64,000 nt of DNA from Daphnia carinata (taxonomy: Eukaryota; Arthropoda; Branchiopoda; Diplostraca; Daphniidae): the NCBI RefSeq assembly GCF_022539665.2, contig NC_081334.1, forward strand, positions 3,906,001 through 3,970,000, given 5' to 3'. Made by a program: the position numbers and the translations under genes. The notes under the pieces were generated by a model. It saw only the letters and a program-made list of their open reading frames with translations. It made no database searches and was not told the DNA's origin. Below are positions 1 through 11,634 of the stretch, in pieces (the stretch's first letter is position 1; each line of letters starts with the position of its first letter).

Positions 1-30
1 AGTAATAATTTGTTTATTTGAAATTTACAG

Positions 31-375
31 GTATCTTTTCCCTGTTCCGAAAGAAGACAGTAAACGAGTCATTACATTCGCCAATCATGATGATTTCATT
101 TCATATCGGCATCACACTTACAAAAAAGGCGAGGCAGGCAAAGGCATTGAACTTAAGGAAGTTGGCCCGCGTTTTCAATTACGACGTAAAATATTGGTTT
201 TTTCGGTTGTTTTGTTACTATATTCACCAACCATTTTTTTTTCATAGTGTATGATTTGAAATTGGGGACTATCGACCAGGCCGATGCGGCTGATACAGAA
301 TGGGCATACAGGCCATACATGAACACTACTAAGAAGCGGCGTTTTCTTTCAGATGACGATGGTTGGAAAGCTTGA
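31..375 (+). CDS. IMP4: U3 snoRNP protein IMP4, C-terminal part (partial, cut by window start)
   Basis: Two exons are visible, 31-185 and 248-375, joined by a 62-bp GT-AG intron; upstream exons lie outside the window. The joined reading contains [20 protein letters not shown], then [20 protein letters not shown] and the tail [10 protein letters not shown] before the stop. This is the C-terminal half of the Brix domain of IMP4, a nucleolar component of the U3 snoRNP that acts with MPP10 and IMP3 in early 18S rRNA processing (family knowledge). The GPRF...LYDLKLGT segment is the typical end of the sigma70-like Brix motif. The gene converges on the deubiquitinase gene at 700-3975. Confidence 0.93.
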
Positions 376-699
376 TTAAGAATGAAATAAGTACACGCGG
401 TGAAAATGATTGACGCGTTCAAAATGGTCATTTTAATAACTCGATGTGACTAGCACAGGAAAATAAACAAGAACCTATTAATAGTTTGTGAACCGACAGA
501 TATTAAGGAGTAGGGAAATTTGGACTATTCGCCCAATTTAACAGTAGGAAATAGTGTAGAGAAGACAATCTAAATTTTATGTTCTTTTATCTTCGTAGCG
601 AAAAAAATATATCATTGGGCGTTTCAAGACGATTCCACTCCATCACGAGATAATCACAAGATAGTGCACTGTGGAAATAAAATTAGTTCATTAAACTGT
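376..699. other. Intergenic gap between two convergent genes
   Basis: AT-rich sequence holding the 3' ends of IMP4 (+) and the MINDY gene (-). I see no further coding or RNA gene in it. Confidence 0.6.
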
Positions 700-3600
700 T
701 CAATACCAAATGCTAACTATCTCAATTACATCTTTCTTTTTTGATGGCTGAGGCGGCGGCGAGCGCTGACCTGCAGCTGGTGACTGTTGCGAGGAAGTTG
801 CTGCAGTTTCCATTTCGGCTGTCTCAGCCTCGGCCGCATGCCTCTCTTCTAACTGCAACTGACGAGCCAACTCTAAACTGTTCAAATGAGAAAACAAACG
901 ATAGTTTTTTCCCCTTCAACTCTAAATAAACAGTGTTTAACTTACTCTCTCTGCTCCTGGGAGGTCCTTTCATTTTCAGCTAAAGTTTTAGCAACATCCT
1001 CTCCTACATCCCCTACGACTTCTTCATGAACAGCTGCTGGCTGCTCTTGTTGCTGCTCCTCTTGCAGGGACAAGGCCACTAAGAAACTAAACCAAAAGAT
1101 TTCAAGAACACATTAAACCGGGCCCCAATCAAACACGAAAATTGTATTTGAGACTACTCATGGTCAATCTGTTGCTCGGCGGTCAGTTGAGCAGAAGTAT
1201 TCGGTGAGGCTGATTCGCCGCTTGTTGCGAGTTCAGGTTTTGGTGGTACTGTGCGGAAATGACTATCAACAAACTGACCATCTCCATCGATGCTACCTAG
1301 AGTTTCCCATACGACACTGGGTTCACCGAGAAATCCTTGGTCTGTAACTAGCTGCAACAACTCCTTTTGGTGCTGTAACATGACAATTGTTTAAAAATTA
1401 ATACAACTGTAGCAACCAACGCTATGACCAACAAATACTTTGTAAATAGTGCTAAAGTGATTGTTGCGAAACAGAACACCAATTTCATCTTCCTCCATGG
1501 AGGTAGTAAGCTCGCTTAGCCCGTGATAGGTCAGTTGAGAGGCACTCCGCTCCAAAAAGTTTTCAATGACCAACGCTTCAAGTACAGCATTCTCGTCGTT
1601 GGAACACTTTTGACTGATGACTTTTTCCACCAACTGATTATATCCAGCTTGACCTGATGGAAAAAAACACGAATTATGTGTAATTTAAAAGAGAACATAC
1701 AAATGCAAAAATTGAACTTACCGACAGCCGAGACTACTTCTGGTGTCTGAGGATCGACTAGCCAACCGTGAAACAGTGGAACACGAAGCAAATCAAAAAT
1801 GATGCATTCGGGCGTGTACTCGAAGTCACGAACGCCAGTAAACTTGACATTGACATCCAAACCGGTCTGCAGCTTTGGCAAGACAGCCATGGCGTCATGC
1901 ATGTTCTGTTCATAATTAAGCCGTACCTCACCACTCAAGTTCTTGGGAACACTTTCCAACATTGCGTCACCAATATGCTCCATCAGTTTTGCGGCAGCAA
2001 CGATTTCGGAATGAGGTGGAAGCGTGATCTGGCGTCGTAGCAGCAAAACATTGATGATTGCAACCAGCGGGCAAGGACCGTTCTCGTTTTGGGTTACAAT
2101 GCCTACGTTCTTGTCTTTAAACTGTATGTTTTTGATATGATGAAGCATATCACCAGGCGGAGTGGTATTCATTTTAGCGGAAGGCGACGTGGTAGCAATA
2201 GGTAGTTTTGATAGGGGTGTGGGACTTCCTACTTCGATATCATGGTTAACTGGTGGATCTACCGTTTCAGTCGGCGTCACAATTTCTGAATAGATAGCCT
2301 CTTCTACCGGATTGCAGGACTGACCCAGCTCGTCGCTTGTAGCTTTTTCCACTATCTCTTCTTCTCTTATCTCGTGGGGTTCTGTAGGTTGATTGATATG
2401 TTTACCTTCTTTATCTACATCTACATTTGAGGAAATCGTTGGTTCTTTTTCAATATCTTTCTCGACATCCGTTGCGGTGGAACATGGGGCTGTAGTAGTA
2501 ATCTCATTCTCAGGAATGGGATTTTCTTGTCGTTTTTCAGCATGAATATCAGAAACCTTTTCTACTTCCGATGCTGCCTCTATTACTTGGGTTGGCTGGT
2601 CATGCTTCTCCAAAACAATATCTTTAACTGTTTCACGGTCTCCATTATTACAAGTTTCATGGAATGGAATATTTTTCTGTTCTTCCGGGTACTGTTCGGA
2701 TACTTCTTCTTTACTTTCTGTGGCGGGGTGGGCATCGTCTCCTCCCTGCTGAGTTTCCTGGAATGATAGTTCTGATAACTTCTGTTCGATGTCTTCTATT
2801 TCTTCTTCATAGTTTGTCTGGTCTTCGGTCGGCTGTTCACTTTCAACCATGTGGGTTTCTTCTTTAGAAGTTTTGTCCTGCTCAGCCATATGTACTTCGT
2901 GTTGGCCAGTGAATGCTCTGCCATCATTGCCATCATCACCATTCCCATCTTCATTTCCCATAACATTCCCTTCACATTTTTCTTTGTTTGGAGTTTCTTC
3001 CTGTTGGCCAGGTGATGCTGTGTCATCAGCATCTACTTTTGCTGTCACATTCTCTTCAGGTTTTCCACTGGCTTCCTGGTGGGTTTCTTCTTTAGAAATT
3101 TTGTTCTGCTCAGCCATATGCACTTCGTGTTGGCCAGTGCATGCTCTGCCATCATTGCCATCATCACCATTCCCATCTTCATTTCCCATAAAATTCCCTT
3201 CACGTTTTTCGTCTGTCTCCTGATGAGCAATCTGTTTGACAGGTGTTGATGCATCTTCTGCCAAGTTGATTCTTTGTATTTGAGTTTCTTCCTGTAGGCC
3301 AGCTGATGTTGTGTCTTTAGCATCTACTTTTGCTGTCACATTCTCTTCAGGTTTTCCCCTGGCTTCCTGGTGGCCAATCTCCATGCCAGCTGATGGTTCC
3401 ATTTCAACCAGGTTTGGTTCATCTTCAGTCTCTTCTTTGTGATCTACATTTTTTTCTTCAAATTGATCAATACACACCTTGTCATTATTCTCATCTTCTG
3501 CTTTCAACTGACTCTTTTCAACGGTTTTTTCTTTGGTTTTCTTATTGTGCTCTGCTGGCGAGTTTTCATTTTCAGTCATGAAGATTTCTTGTTCAGAGAC

Positions 3601-3975
3601 TTTTTCTGGTTCAATTTTGTCAGTAGACTGGTTCTCTGCAGACGTCATACTATCATTTCCAACATCTCCTTCTCCATCGACTGTCATGAACAGGTTTTTT
3701 TCAACACTTCCTTCTCTATCTTCATTGTTGAAAGGCTTTTCTGTTGATTGTTCATTATTAGCACCATTTGCTTCTATGTTTTCTGCCATCTCTCTATCAC
3801 CCTTTTCAACAATTGGCTCTCTAGGAGAGGAATTGCCAGATTCAAGGTGCTCTGGGCGGGGCTGTTCTTTAACTTCTAATTTAGGACCTGTTTGTTCTAC
3901 CTCTTGTGCATTTCCAGAATTCTGACTCTCTGACTCTACCACCCAATTAGGTGAAGTCGCCGTAACATGTTCCAT
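700..3975 (-). CDS. MINDY-1/2-type K48-ubiquitin deubiquitinase with long acidic N-terminus
   Basis: Five exons on the minus strand: 3975-1722, 1653-1439, 1372-1158, 1086-946 and 877-700, summing to 1000 residues. The catalytic MINDY domain starts near residue 615 with NIQFKDKNVGIVTQNENGPC; the presumed nucleophile is Cys635 in ENGPCPL and the catalytic His is His817 in FRNNHFSTIYK. The motifs LVTDQGFL, VVWETLGSIDGDG, DFLVALSLQEEQ and DLELARQLQLEE follow, as in FAM63A/B proteins. MINDY enzymes trim long K48-linked ubiquitin chains, and the C-terminal LALxLQ and ELAxQLQ segments resemble ubiquitin-binding motifs of the family. Unusually, about 600 residues of Glu/Lys/Asp-rich low-complexity sequence precede the domain, including an internal duplication. 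The start is the first ATG of the large exon; an upstream non-coding exon is possible. Confidence 0.93.
2849..3373 (-). repeat. Internal tandem duplication in the acidic region of the MINDY gene
   Basis: Two copies of a module of 80-95 codons lie head to tail inside exon 1, at about 3084-3373 and 2849-3083. Each carries GKPEENVTAKVDA, then GNEDGNGDDGNDGRA and TGQHEVHMAEQ. The first copy has an extra segment around RINLAEDASTPVKQIAHQ. Confidence 0.85.
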
Positions 3976-4710
3976 GGCTTGAAAGGCTGACTTAACTTTT
4001 AGTCGTGCCTATAGAAATTCAAAACAAGGTAAAATAACTTGAATGTCATGTGTTATAAAACTAGTTTTCTGATTTTTTACTTAGATGAGAGACCAAATTT
4101 TGGGAACCGCTATCGAACGGACGATTCTGAGCGTAGTGCGCCGAGTTGAAACACTACAAATTTATCTCAAACGGGCGATTTTAATACAGTACACAGTAAC
4201 GTCCATGGAATTTCTCTACTCCCATAAGTTTTTTGCCTTGGCAGCTGATGAATCAGATACCAGCGTTGACAGTCCGCTTTAAAACTCTATTTCTTTTTTA
4301 ATCAAAGAGAAACGATGCAAAAAATCAAATTTTCAATAAATTTGGGAGAAAACTCTAAAATTTTACTATTGAGTGCTATATTCAGGATTTTAAAATAAAA
4401 TAAATCGGGAATCTTGTCTACTCGCAAAAGAAACTAAAAATGGGGAGGAGCTATGTGTGTGTCGCGCTGTGCATTTGCTGTGGTTGGATGGCGGAGGTAA
4501 TACCTAAAAAAGGGTTCAAACCACCTCTTGCTGTAGTGAATCTGCATGTAGCCATGTATTTTTTATTTTTATGATTTATACTACCCTGGAGAGGAAAATA
4601 AAATCATCTTTTCCGTAATCCAAGAAGATTTTAAATTAAAAAATGGGAAATGTGATTTAGCGGTCCACCAAAAACAGTGCGTTCTGGTGCGTTGCTAAAC
4701 GCAAAAAAAA

Positions 4711-4830
4711 ATATTTAAATAATTTTAAATAAACTAATAAGTGTTTAAAAATATTTAAATAATTTTAAATAAACAAATAAGTGTTTAAAAATATTTAAAT
4801 AATTTTAAATAAACAATAAATGTTTAATAA
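4711..4830. repeat. 40-bp AT-rich tandem repeat, three copies
   Basis: Three consecutive 40-bp units begin at 4711, 4751 and 4791. Units 1 and 2 differ at one or two positions in their third decamer; the third is more divergent at its end. They sit directly beside the minus-strand tRNA-like segment. Confidence 0.9.
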
Positions 4831-4844
4831 TAGTTTTTAAATAA

Positions 4845-4905
4845 CAAAGATTTGAACCCGTGGTATCAGAATGGCAGCTGCAAACTATGCCATAGCGCCA
4901 TACTT
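4845..4905 (-). repeat. tRNA-derived SINE-like segment (minus strand)
   Basis: Read on the minus strand it has a Pol III A-box-like TGGCATAGTTTGCAGCTG followed about 25 bp later by a B-box-like GGGTTCAAATC. The order and spacing are those of a tRNA head. No proper cloverleaf can be folded, so this is more likely a SINE or tRNA relic than a working tRNA gene. Confidence 0.4.
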
Positions 4906-4976
4906 CAATCGCTTACTATATGTATAAGCTGCCTATTTTATTGGGTGACCCCCAAAGCAAATTTTGATTTGAATGT

Positions 4977-5205
4977 GCGGTCCTGGCACAGTGGTTACCA
5001 CCTTCGCTTCGCATTCTGAGGGCCCCGGGTTCAAGTCCCGCCACCGCCAATTTCCCTCCCTCCCATTCCCTCCAATTCATCATTCAAGATACGCAAGATT
5101 CTACGCCTTCAAGAAAGAAAAGAAGAAGAAAGAAAACAAGAAAAAGAAAAAAAGAAAAGAGAAAAAAGAAGAGAGAAAAAAAGAAGAGAAAAAAGAAGAG
5201 CCATG
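4977..5205 (+). repeat. tRNA-derived SINE-like element with purine-rich tail
   Basis: The head (4977-5049) has A-box-like CTGGCACAGTGGTTA and B-box GGGTTCAAGTCC. Its first five bases, GCGGT, pair with ACCGC before a terminal CA, like a tRNA acceptor stem. The anticodon stem does not pair well. A long AAG/AAAG-rich stretch (about 5109-5200) follows, like a SINE tail. Confidence 0.45.
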
Positions 5206-5220
5206 CCTACTATAACGGGG

Positions 5221-5280
5221 CTAAATGGCACACCAAAGCCTTGCCAGGCTAAAAATGGCAAAAAAAAGCCTTGCCAGGCT
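5221..5280. repeat. 30-bp tandem pair containing a short inverted repeat
   Basis: Two adjacent 30-bp units (5221-5250 and 5251-5280) end in the same 15 bp, AAGCCTTGCCAGGCT. Within that, AGCCT and AGGCT form a 5-bp stem. Confidence 0.8.
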
Positions 5281-5973
5281 ATAATCGATCTGTAGTACTG
5301 TTCACTACACGTCGACCCACAAACTGACGGGTGGAGAAGAGGGGACATTGAACGTAGGCTGTTCGTTAGCCTCCCCACGGCCTGAAAGACGGCTCGTGGA
5401 TGCAGGCAGCTTATGATCGGGATATGTGACCCAATTCGATACCCGTAAGTTTTTGTTGTTCCTTTTTGTATCTAACACCATTAACACGATAGGACGTCTA
5501 TTTAAAATTGACAAATTTATATAAATTTAAAACTTCTTTCATATGAGGACTTCACTTCATTACTCCTAATGTTAAATTAGCGCCACTTGGCGGTTCTGTG
5601 TTCATCCACTCTTCAACACTCTTCGGCTACTCTTCAAACATGGAGTCTTGCTGTCATGGCATCTATGATCTTCGCTACCAATAAGTTTTTGTTTTTCCTT
5701 GCTGTGCTACTACTACTAAGCAGGCTAATCTTTATCCTATAAAGAAACAAGGAAAAATGAACCCACTCTACCATATGAATCGTACCCTGTATGAACCCCC
5801 GAGCGGATGGACGGGCAGAGAATGTAAGGGTTTGGAAAGAGGCAAGTTAAGGATCAACGGGCAGAACAAACAGTGATCTATGCTCAAAGAATGGAGGGTC
5901 TTGATTTGCAAAAAGGCGGGCAAAAAAAATTGCGTGGATCGATTTGCTTACAAAAAAGTGTTAAAACACGCTG

Positions 5974-6023
5974 GCGCCACCTATTCCGCGCCCGGGATAG
6001 GCCCAAAGTTGTGTAGGTGGCGC
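5974..6023. repeat. Nested inverted repeat upstream of the ATG4 gene
   Basis: The arms GCGCCACCTA (5974-5983) and TAGGTGGCGC (6014-6023) are perfect reverse complements. An inner pair, CCTAT (5980-5984) and ATAGG (5997-6001), offers an alternative stem with the same left arm. It ends about 180 bp upstream of the presumed ATG of the ATG4 gene. Confidence 0.75.
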
Positions 6024-6206
6024 AACTGTGATAAACGTTGTTTTCATTTTCAACTTTTTATTATCGAGTTTTGACATTGAAATTATTTCCGCAAAGCCAC
6101 ATGTCCTTCTGATTCCTTTCACTTTCTTGTGTGTCTGCAATAGCTTGCATGAATCATGCGTTGATACTTGCACCAACCCATTTACGAGTTTTCTTTAGCA
6201 ATATCA

Positions 6207-7964
6207 ATGGCGTTTTTGTCGAGACGATCCGTAGCATGTGAAAGTAATAGACATTCATATCAGGATCTGTCGTTAGCACACTCACAGCTTTTGTTAAGTG
6301 ACAGTCATAGTAGCAGTGATTCTCCAATCAGTCATGATGCTGAGCATTGTCCACAGAACAAAACGGAAAAAACAAAAGAGCCAGAAGATGGAGATAGAGT
6401 GAAAACCAAGCTTATGAGCATGTGGAACAATGTCCGCTACAGTTGGAACTTTAAGAGCAAAGCTCATTTTGCAAAGGATTCTCCCATCTGGCTACTTGGC
6501 AGAATTTATCACCAGTCACTCAAGACTGATGATAGCACAAGTTTACCCACAAACAATTTTGAGTCCCTAAAATATGATTTCCACTCAAGGATATGGTGAA
6601 ACACTTACATTTTACTTTGTTATGGACATTTGTTTTTACCAATTTTAATAATCTAGGTTGACTTACCGGAAGGAGTTTCCTGTATTAAATGGTTCCTACT
6701 ACACTAGTGATTGTGGTTGGGGATGCATGTTACGAAGTGGACAAATGTTGTTGGCCCAGGCACTAGTCTGTCATTTTCTGGGTCGGGACTGGAGATGGAA
6801 TGAGAGTGGGGTCCAAGAAGAACAAACTCTGCAGGAATCCCTCCATAGAATGATTGTGCAATGGTTTGGTGACAAGCCTTCTCCAGCTTGTCCACTATCA
6901 ATTCATCAAATGGTCTCGCAAGGTCACATATCAGCTGGAAAGAGGCCGGGTGACTGGTATGGACCATCTTCTGTTTCCTATATTATCAAGTAAGTGTTTT
7001 GATAAAGTCAACCCACAGTTTGGATACTTCTGAGCAGTCAATGCATTTACATTCTAGGCAAATTTTAGAAAGAGCCACAGACACATACCCTGAACTTGAT
7101 ACATTAAGAGTTTATATTGCACAGGATTGTACAGGTATCAATGTTAGAAATTAGCATTCAAGTCAGTTTCCAAGAAACTATTGTTCTTTCAGTTTATTTA
7201 GACGACGTCAAGCAATCCTGTTCAAAAACACGCGATTATGAGTACGAAGACGCCGAATACGAAGTGATCGATGACCAATGGAAATCGCTGGTGCTACTCA
7301 TCCCTTTACGATTGGGTGGTGAACGGATGAACCCCACTTATGATTCTTGTCTCAAGGTTCTTCTCCTAATATTTATCTCATGTACTCGTATTACAGTTAC
7401 TAACTTGATCGTATTTTTAGGGACTATTGTCATTGGAACAGTGCATTGGCATAATCGGCGGGAAACCCAAACACTCTCAGTACTTTATTGGCTGGCAAGG
7501 TAAAATTAACAACAACTCTTCCCGTTATTCTTTGTGCTATACATGTTTATGCCAATACCATTCTACCTGTTCAAATAGATGATTATCTCATTCATTTGGA
7601 TCCACACCATTGCCAAGAAATGGTAGACGTTCTCATCCCTAATTTTCAACTAAAATCTTTCCATTGTCATGAACTTCGTAAAACTTCTTTGAAGCAAGTC
7701 GATCCTTCCTGTTGCGTTGGATTCTACCTACGATCTCAGAGAGACTTTGAAGACTTCCGTCGCAACGTTCAGCATTACCTTGTACCGACACAGAACAAAG
7801 GTGACTACCCCATCTTTGTATTCAGCAATGGAAGTAGTCCCCACCTCGACGACGCTTGGTTCAACCAAGATGAAGACTGTCTATCTCCCGCAGCAAGTCA
7901 GCCGCCAAGTAGCGGTCCAGCGACCGTTGGCGATAACTATCTTGACGATTTTGAATTCCTCTGA
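6207..7964 (+). CDS. Atg4: ATG4C/D-type cysteine protease (autophagy)
   Basis: Six exons: 6207-6595, 6657-6989, 7058-7134, 7193-7356, 7421-7499 and 7579-7964, giving 475 residues. It is a C54-family peptidase that processes and delipidates ATG8/LC3 proteins in the cytosol. Cys153 sits in SDCGWGCMLRSGQM, and the Asp355-Pro-His357 dyad in YLIHLDPHH; GGKPKHSYY can be read just before it in exon 5. The N-terminal WNNVRYSWNFKSKAHFAKDS and SPIWLLGRIY resemble the ATG4C/D branch rather than ATG4A/B, as does the long N-terminus. The tail ends YLDDFEFL, an acidic-aromatic ending that resembles an LIR motif. The frame is also open upstream of 6207, but no upstream ATG is present there, so ATG at 6207 is chosen. 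Confidence 0.94.
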
Positions 7965-8191
7965 AATTCTTTGGACACGAGTGAAACATTTTGAAACCAC
8001 GTTGTATCTTGACAGTACCATCAGATTCTTGTAACTGCCTAATACTTATTAATATCTAACTAAGATCGACCTTTATTCCTTCGCCCTATTGTACAGAATA
8101 CCGAATACAACGTCTATGTTGATTACATTAACACAAGAGCCGAAACAAACCAAGTTTGTATGCATCGAAGAAATTTAAAAAACAAATTAAT

Positions 8192-9752
8192 TTAGTCTGC
8201 GTCAAGTGCAGTGAAGCTTCCCGGACTGGAATGAGGTGTTCGTAGAGGACTGCCAATGCTGAAAACTTCTTCAATGGAAACGGAACCGAATGGAATGAAG
8301 AGATCGGATGATACCTGCTCCTCGTATACTTCAGATTGGGAACAAGTCGCTGTGAATTCATAAGAATGTTGTTCCTGTCCCCCGATGGAAGGTGCAATTA
8401 CATCCGAATAGAACTGCTCTTCATATGTATCTTCAGTGGATGTAAAACCAGGACCCAGGACATCAGAAGATGGCTGTTCATCGTCCACAGACTGATTGGA
8501 AACTGTTACCATCGTTTCGGGTGAATTGTCGAGTACTGGTTTTGACCGTCTCAGCGAACTCCGCTTCCTCGTTGGCTGGTTTTGATTCTCGTGGATCCTC
8601 TCTGTTAAACGAAATATTTAAAAGATGAAGAAGCACGAAAATAATTGAAAAATGGGTGAACCTATTCCGCATTCTTGGCTACTGTTCATTAACTGTCTGT
8701 TATGACTTTTCGGCCAGACAGTGAACAGTTCAGGATCGGCAAAAGGAACCGATTTTTCACAAATTTGGCACGGTTCTCCTCCTTGGACAGTCCGCAAAAC
8801 GAAAGCTCCAATGGGACCTCCAACTCTTGTTGGGACGTGAAGATTACGAGCATTTTCACAGCAGCCACTTAGCCGGGCATGTCGGACGCCATCAATGAAG
8901 AAGGTCAGACTAAATGTGAACCCTGGTTGACGACGGGATACGATGGCGAAATCTTCTCCGATATGTAAATCTGCTGCAAACACGAGAGCGTTTGCCCCAC
9001 CTAGTGGTTGCTGCTCTATTCGGATGTTATGCATCCGGCCACCGGCGGAAGGAATTGCTGTCTTATTACAGCATCCCGGTCGTGGCTTGGATGGATTACC
9101 GGTGAACTGGAACCACAAAACACAACGAGGAGCTTTAGGTTGTTTAGGTTGTGAATGATTAACATTCAAATGTTTCCGGTCCGGATAGGTGCTTGGACGA
9201 TTGAAGGTCACTACCGTCGGATTACAGGTACTAGATGGAACGAATTTGCGCCACCAGGCATAATGAGCACTGCGGTGTTGAAGCCATTCTTCCACATGAT
9301 CAATCTAAACAGATATCATTAAATGCACCGAGTTTTCATAACTGAAATTTGAGTTGAAAACTCACCTCGTTAACAGGTTTATTATTACGGATTGTGATTT
9401 TGACTGCTGGAGTTGTAGTTTGTGATTTTTTCTTGATTTTCTTTTTATTATTCTTACCCCTTTTGCTGTTGCAGCTTGCAGATGACGGTTTTGACGGTGA
9501 ACCATTGATCTGGTCTACAAGTAGGGAGGCAAAACTAACTGTCAAACTCTCGACTGGCTGACGGTAGGAACTAATGGCGCTTCTGGTCCGACGTGAAGAT
9601 GATTTCACAATTGGCCGAATTCGATGAACTGGCGAAGATTCAGACGTCGATGTGTGATTCATCTCCCGCTGAAGATGAACCCAACGTTCCACTAAATCGG
9701 ACGGCGTCGTTGTCCTGGGCGATGACGATGAGATGGGAGGGTCGTCCTCCAT
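8192..9752 (-). CDS. DUF4590-domain protein, ERICH3-like
   Basis: Three exons on the minus strand, 9752-9366, 9304-8662 and 8601-8192, give 479 residues. The middle exon encodes a DUF4590 domain (roughly residues 185-320) with GEDFAIVSRRQPGFTFSLTF, then FIDGVRHARLSGCCE and GGEPCQIC, matching the conserved core of vertebrate ERICH3, a protein linked to cilia. The first exon is basic and Ser/Thr-rich (KRGKNNKKKIKKKS). The third is acidic with repeated YEEQ..SDV.. segments. The start is the first ATG in the open frame (MEDDPPISS); an upstream exon cannot be excluded. Confidence 0.8.
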
Positions 9753-10349
9753 ACCAAAATGCCAGCCCCTCAAAATGGACTAGACGCAAAGGGTTCACGT
9801 CTCTTTGTCAACTAGGTAACAAACCTTATATATACCCATGTTTCCTAGGTTTTAGTCAGACACAGAAGATGGATTGTTTAATCGATGAGTACGATCTAAG
9901 CCCTTTTTTATTTTAGCTCGGTTACGGTCGCAATCGGTCTTGTATAGAGCGACGTTGGACTCGAAAAAAGTTGGGCTACCATGTCATAATTTTCCGAATA
10001 ATTTGCGAGAATGAAAACTACCCCATTCTGCAAAATGCAGCGAAAATCAACTAATAAATTCCGGGCACTTGACGTTTTAGTTTAAATGATGCCAATGCAA
10101 TATTTCTGTGACGCTATTGTTTGATCGATACGTGAGCAATCACGGAGCTCAAATCAGCAGACACGGACTTGTTTACATCATCCATCAGCGCTGCAAACTT
10201 TTCTTTGCATGCTAATCAAATAACCGTGCAGCTTTTGCACAGTTTTGGACTGGACGATTCTTGGAATGGAATTTTGGAACATGGATAATCTCAAGTCTTT
10301 ATTCAGTACTCTCTAAGACACTTGGCAATCGCTATGAATTTGGTGTCCC
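9753..10349. other. Intergenic gap
   Basis: Presumed upstream region of the DUF4590 gene and 3' flank of the next minus-strand gene. I see no gene or clear repeat. Confidence 0.5.
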
Positions 10350-11122
10350 TCATTCGGTTGTGGAACTGATGAAGAGGATGTCATCAATGGCGATCGCATC
10401 TTCAGAATTTCCACCACAATAACCGTAAAATATCAGCTGTAAAATTATAATGAATAATTATTAAAAAGATTTATTTAGGTTTTTGAGAACACTGGATGGC
10501 TCACCGTCAAGTTTGTTGGTGTCGAGATGGGGAAGGAAGACGAGGCTGTACGCCACTCGAAATTCACCGAAGTGGAATAGCTGGACAATGTCAACAAAGT
10601 TGTTTCAACATTTTCAATGGCCAGGACGAGCTGTGTACAATAAGTATACACATTACGTTAGTGCAATAATTGAAAATAATTATGGTTTTTTATTAATTGT
10701 ACGTCTAGAGTGTTGCCACCGGTGTATTTGGATCGAATCCAGAACTTGAACGTAATTGAATCACCGGGAATTGCTGCGAACGTTGCGGTACGCAAGACGA
10801 GGAGACCAGGAGTCAGTTGGCTGTCCCTTGTAGCTCGTAAATATTTGGTGCCTATTGACGGGGTAGGAGGAGGATAATCAACCTCCGCCGGAATAGAAAA
10901 ATCCTCAACGTTCCAGTAAACACTGGTTGGAGAAGTATCGATCCATGGATCAGGTGAGCCACTTTCAAAGTCGTTGGTTACTGAAGTCCTTGTTAGTTTA
11001 GAATTGATATCAACTAATGTAACATCTAGCTTCCTGGTGTTTTGTCTAGAATCTGGAACACGATTGCCCAGACAAACGACAATCGTGACTACAGCTAAGA
11101 ACAACTGCAACAGATTGCTCAT
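10350..11122 (-). CDS. Secreted single-domain MAM-like protein (cluster founder-like)
   Basis: Three exons: 11122-10703, 10630-10505 and 10436-10350, all phase 0, 210 residues. It starts with a signal peptide (LLQLFLAVVTIVVCLG). The body has the MAM-like pattern: NDFESGSPDPWIDTSP, YLRATRDSQLTPGLLVLRT, SITFKFWIRSKYTGG and the closing FYGYCGGNSEDAIAIDDILF. The AIDDI end is the hallmark of MAM/meprin-type beta-sandwich domains. Exon positions match those of the eight duplicated MAM genes downstream, so it is a diverged member of the same family, without a Thr-rich tail. Function is unknown; extracellular adhesion or recognition is only an inference from the fold. Confidence 0.85.
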
Positions 11123-11634
11123 GTTTAAGTATTAAAAATGCCTATAAATTTTACGAGCTAACGAGTTCGGCTTTTCCACTTGGAGATACCATGATGCCTT
11201 ATCAATCTTATCGCATAACAAAGTGCATTAAATTGCCGGGATCATGTTTCCTTTCTGGAGATTGGTAAAGTATTTCTATGCTTTTGTGGGCGTTGGATTT
11301 CATTCTACTCTCTGCCCCCAAATTTAAATTATATCCAGTCAATTGGGTTACTCATGGGCAACTATTCCGTACAGGTTGCCCAGCTCTACTATACCGTTCC
11401 TACTATTTGTTACAGCCATCTAATTCGCAGCTTATCTGAATTAGAGTCTGTCCTATTTGCTTTCACTGGAATGATGTAACACTTTCCAATTCATTTTCTT
11501 GTTTACTTTTAACTTTATTGTTGTGTTATTCCAACACCACAAAGATACATGACTATTTCTTGGTTTCATTCAGTATCGAAAGCGAAGTAAAACAAATTTT
11601 TATGGGTTGCATCTGGAGCGTGAAGCTTGTACAG
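11123..11634. other. Intergenic gap
   Basis: Upstream region of the small MAM-like gene and 3' flank of the MATH-BTB relic. I see no gene in it. Confidence 0.5.

Larger units (their letters stand above)
3976..6206. other. Repeat-rich intergenic region between the MINDY and ATG4 genes
   Basis: Divergent upstream space for the MINDY gene (-) and the ATG4 gene (+). It holds a 40-bp AT-rich tandem array, two tRNA-like segments in opposite orientation, a long purine tract, a 30-bp tandem pair and a nested inverted repeat, listed separately. The short open frame at 4085-4282 has no recognisable content. Confidence 0.7.

Noticed and set aside
2849-3925. Long plus-strand frames opposite the MINDY gene
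   Set aside because: They are antisense readings of the acidic repeat region.
4085-4282. 65-codon plus-strand frame upstream of the MINDY gene
   Set aside because: No recognisable motif and no splice partners; probably chance.
4977-5049. Functional tRNA gene
   Set aside because: Acceptor and box motifs fit, but the anticodon and T stems contain mismatches; treated as a SINE-like head.
8128-8524. Short frames overlapping the DUF4590 gene on either strand
   Set aside because: Shadows of the spliced minus-strand gene.
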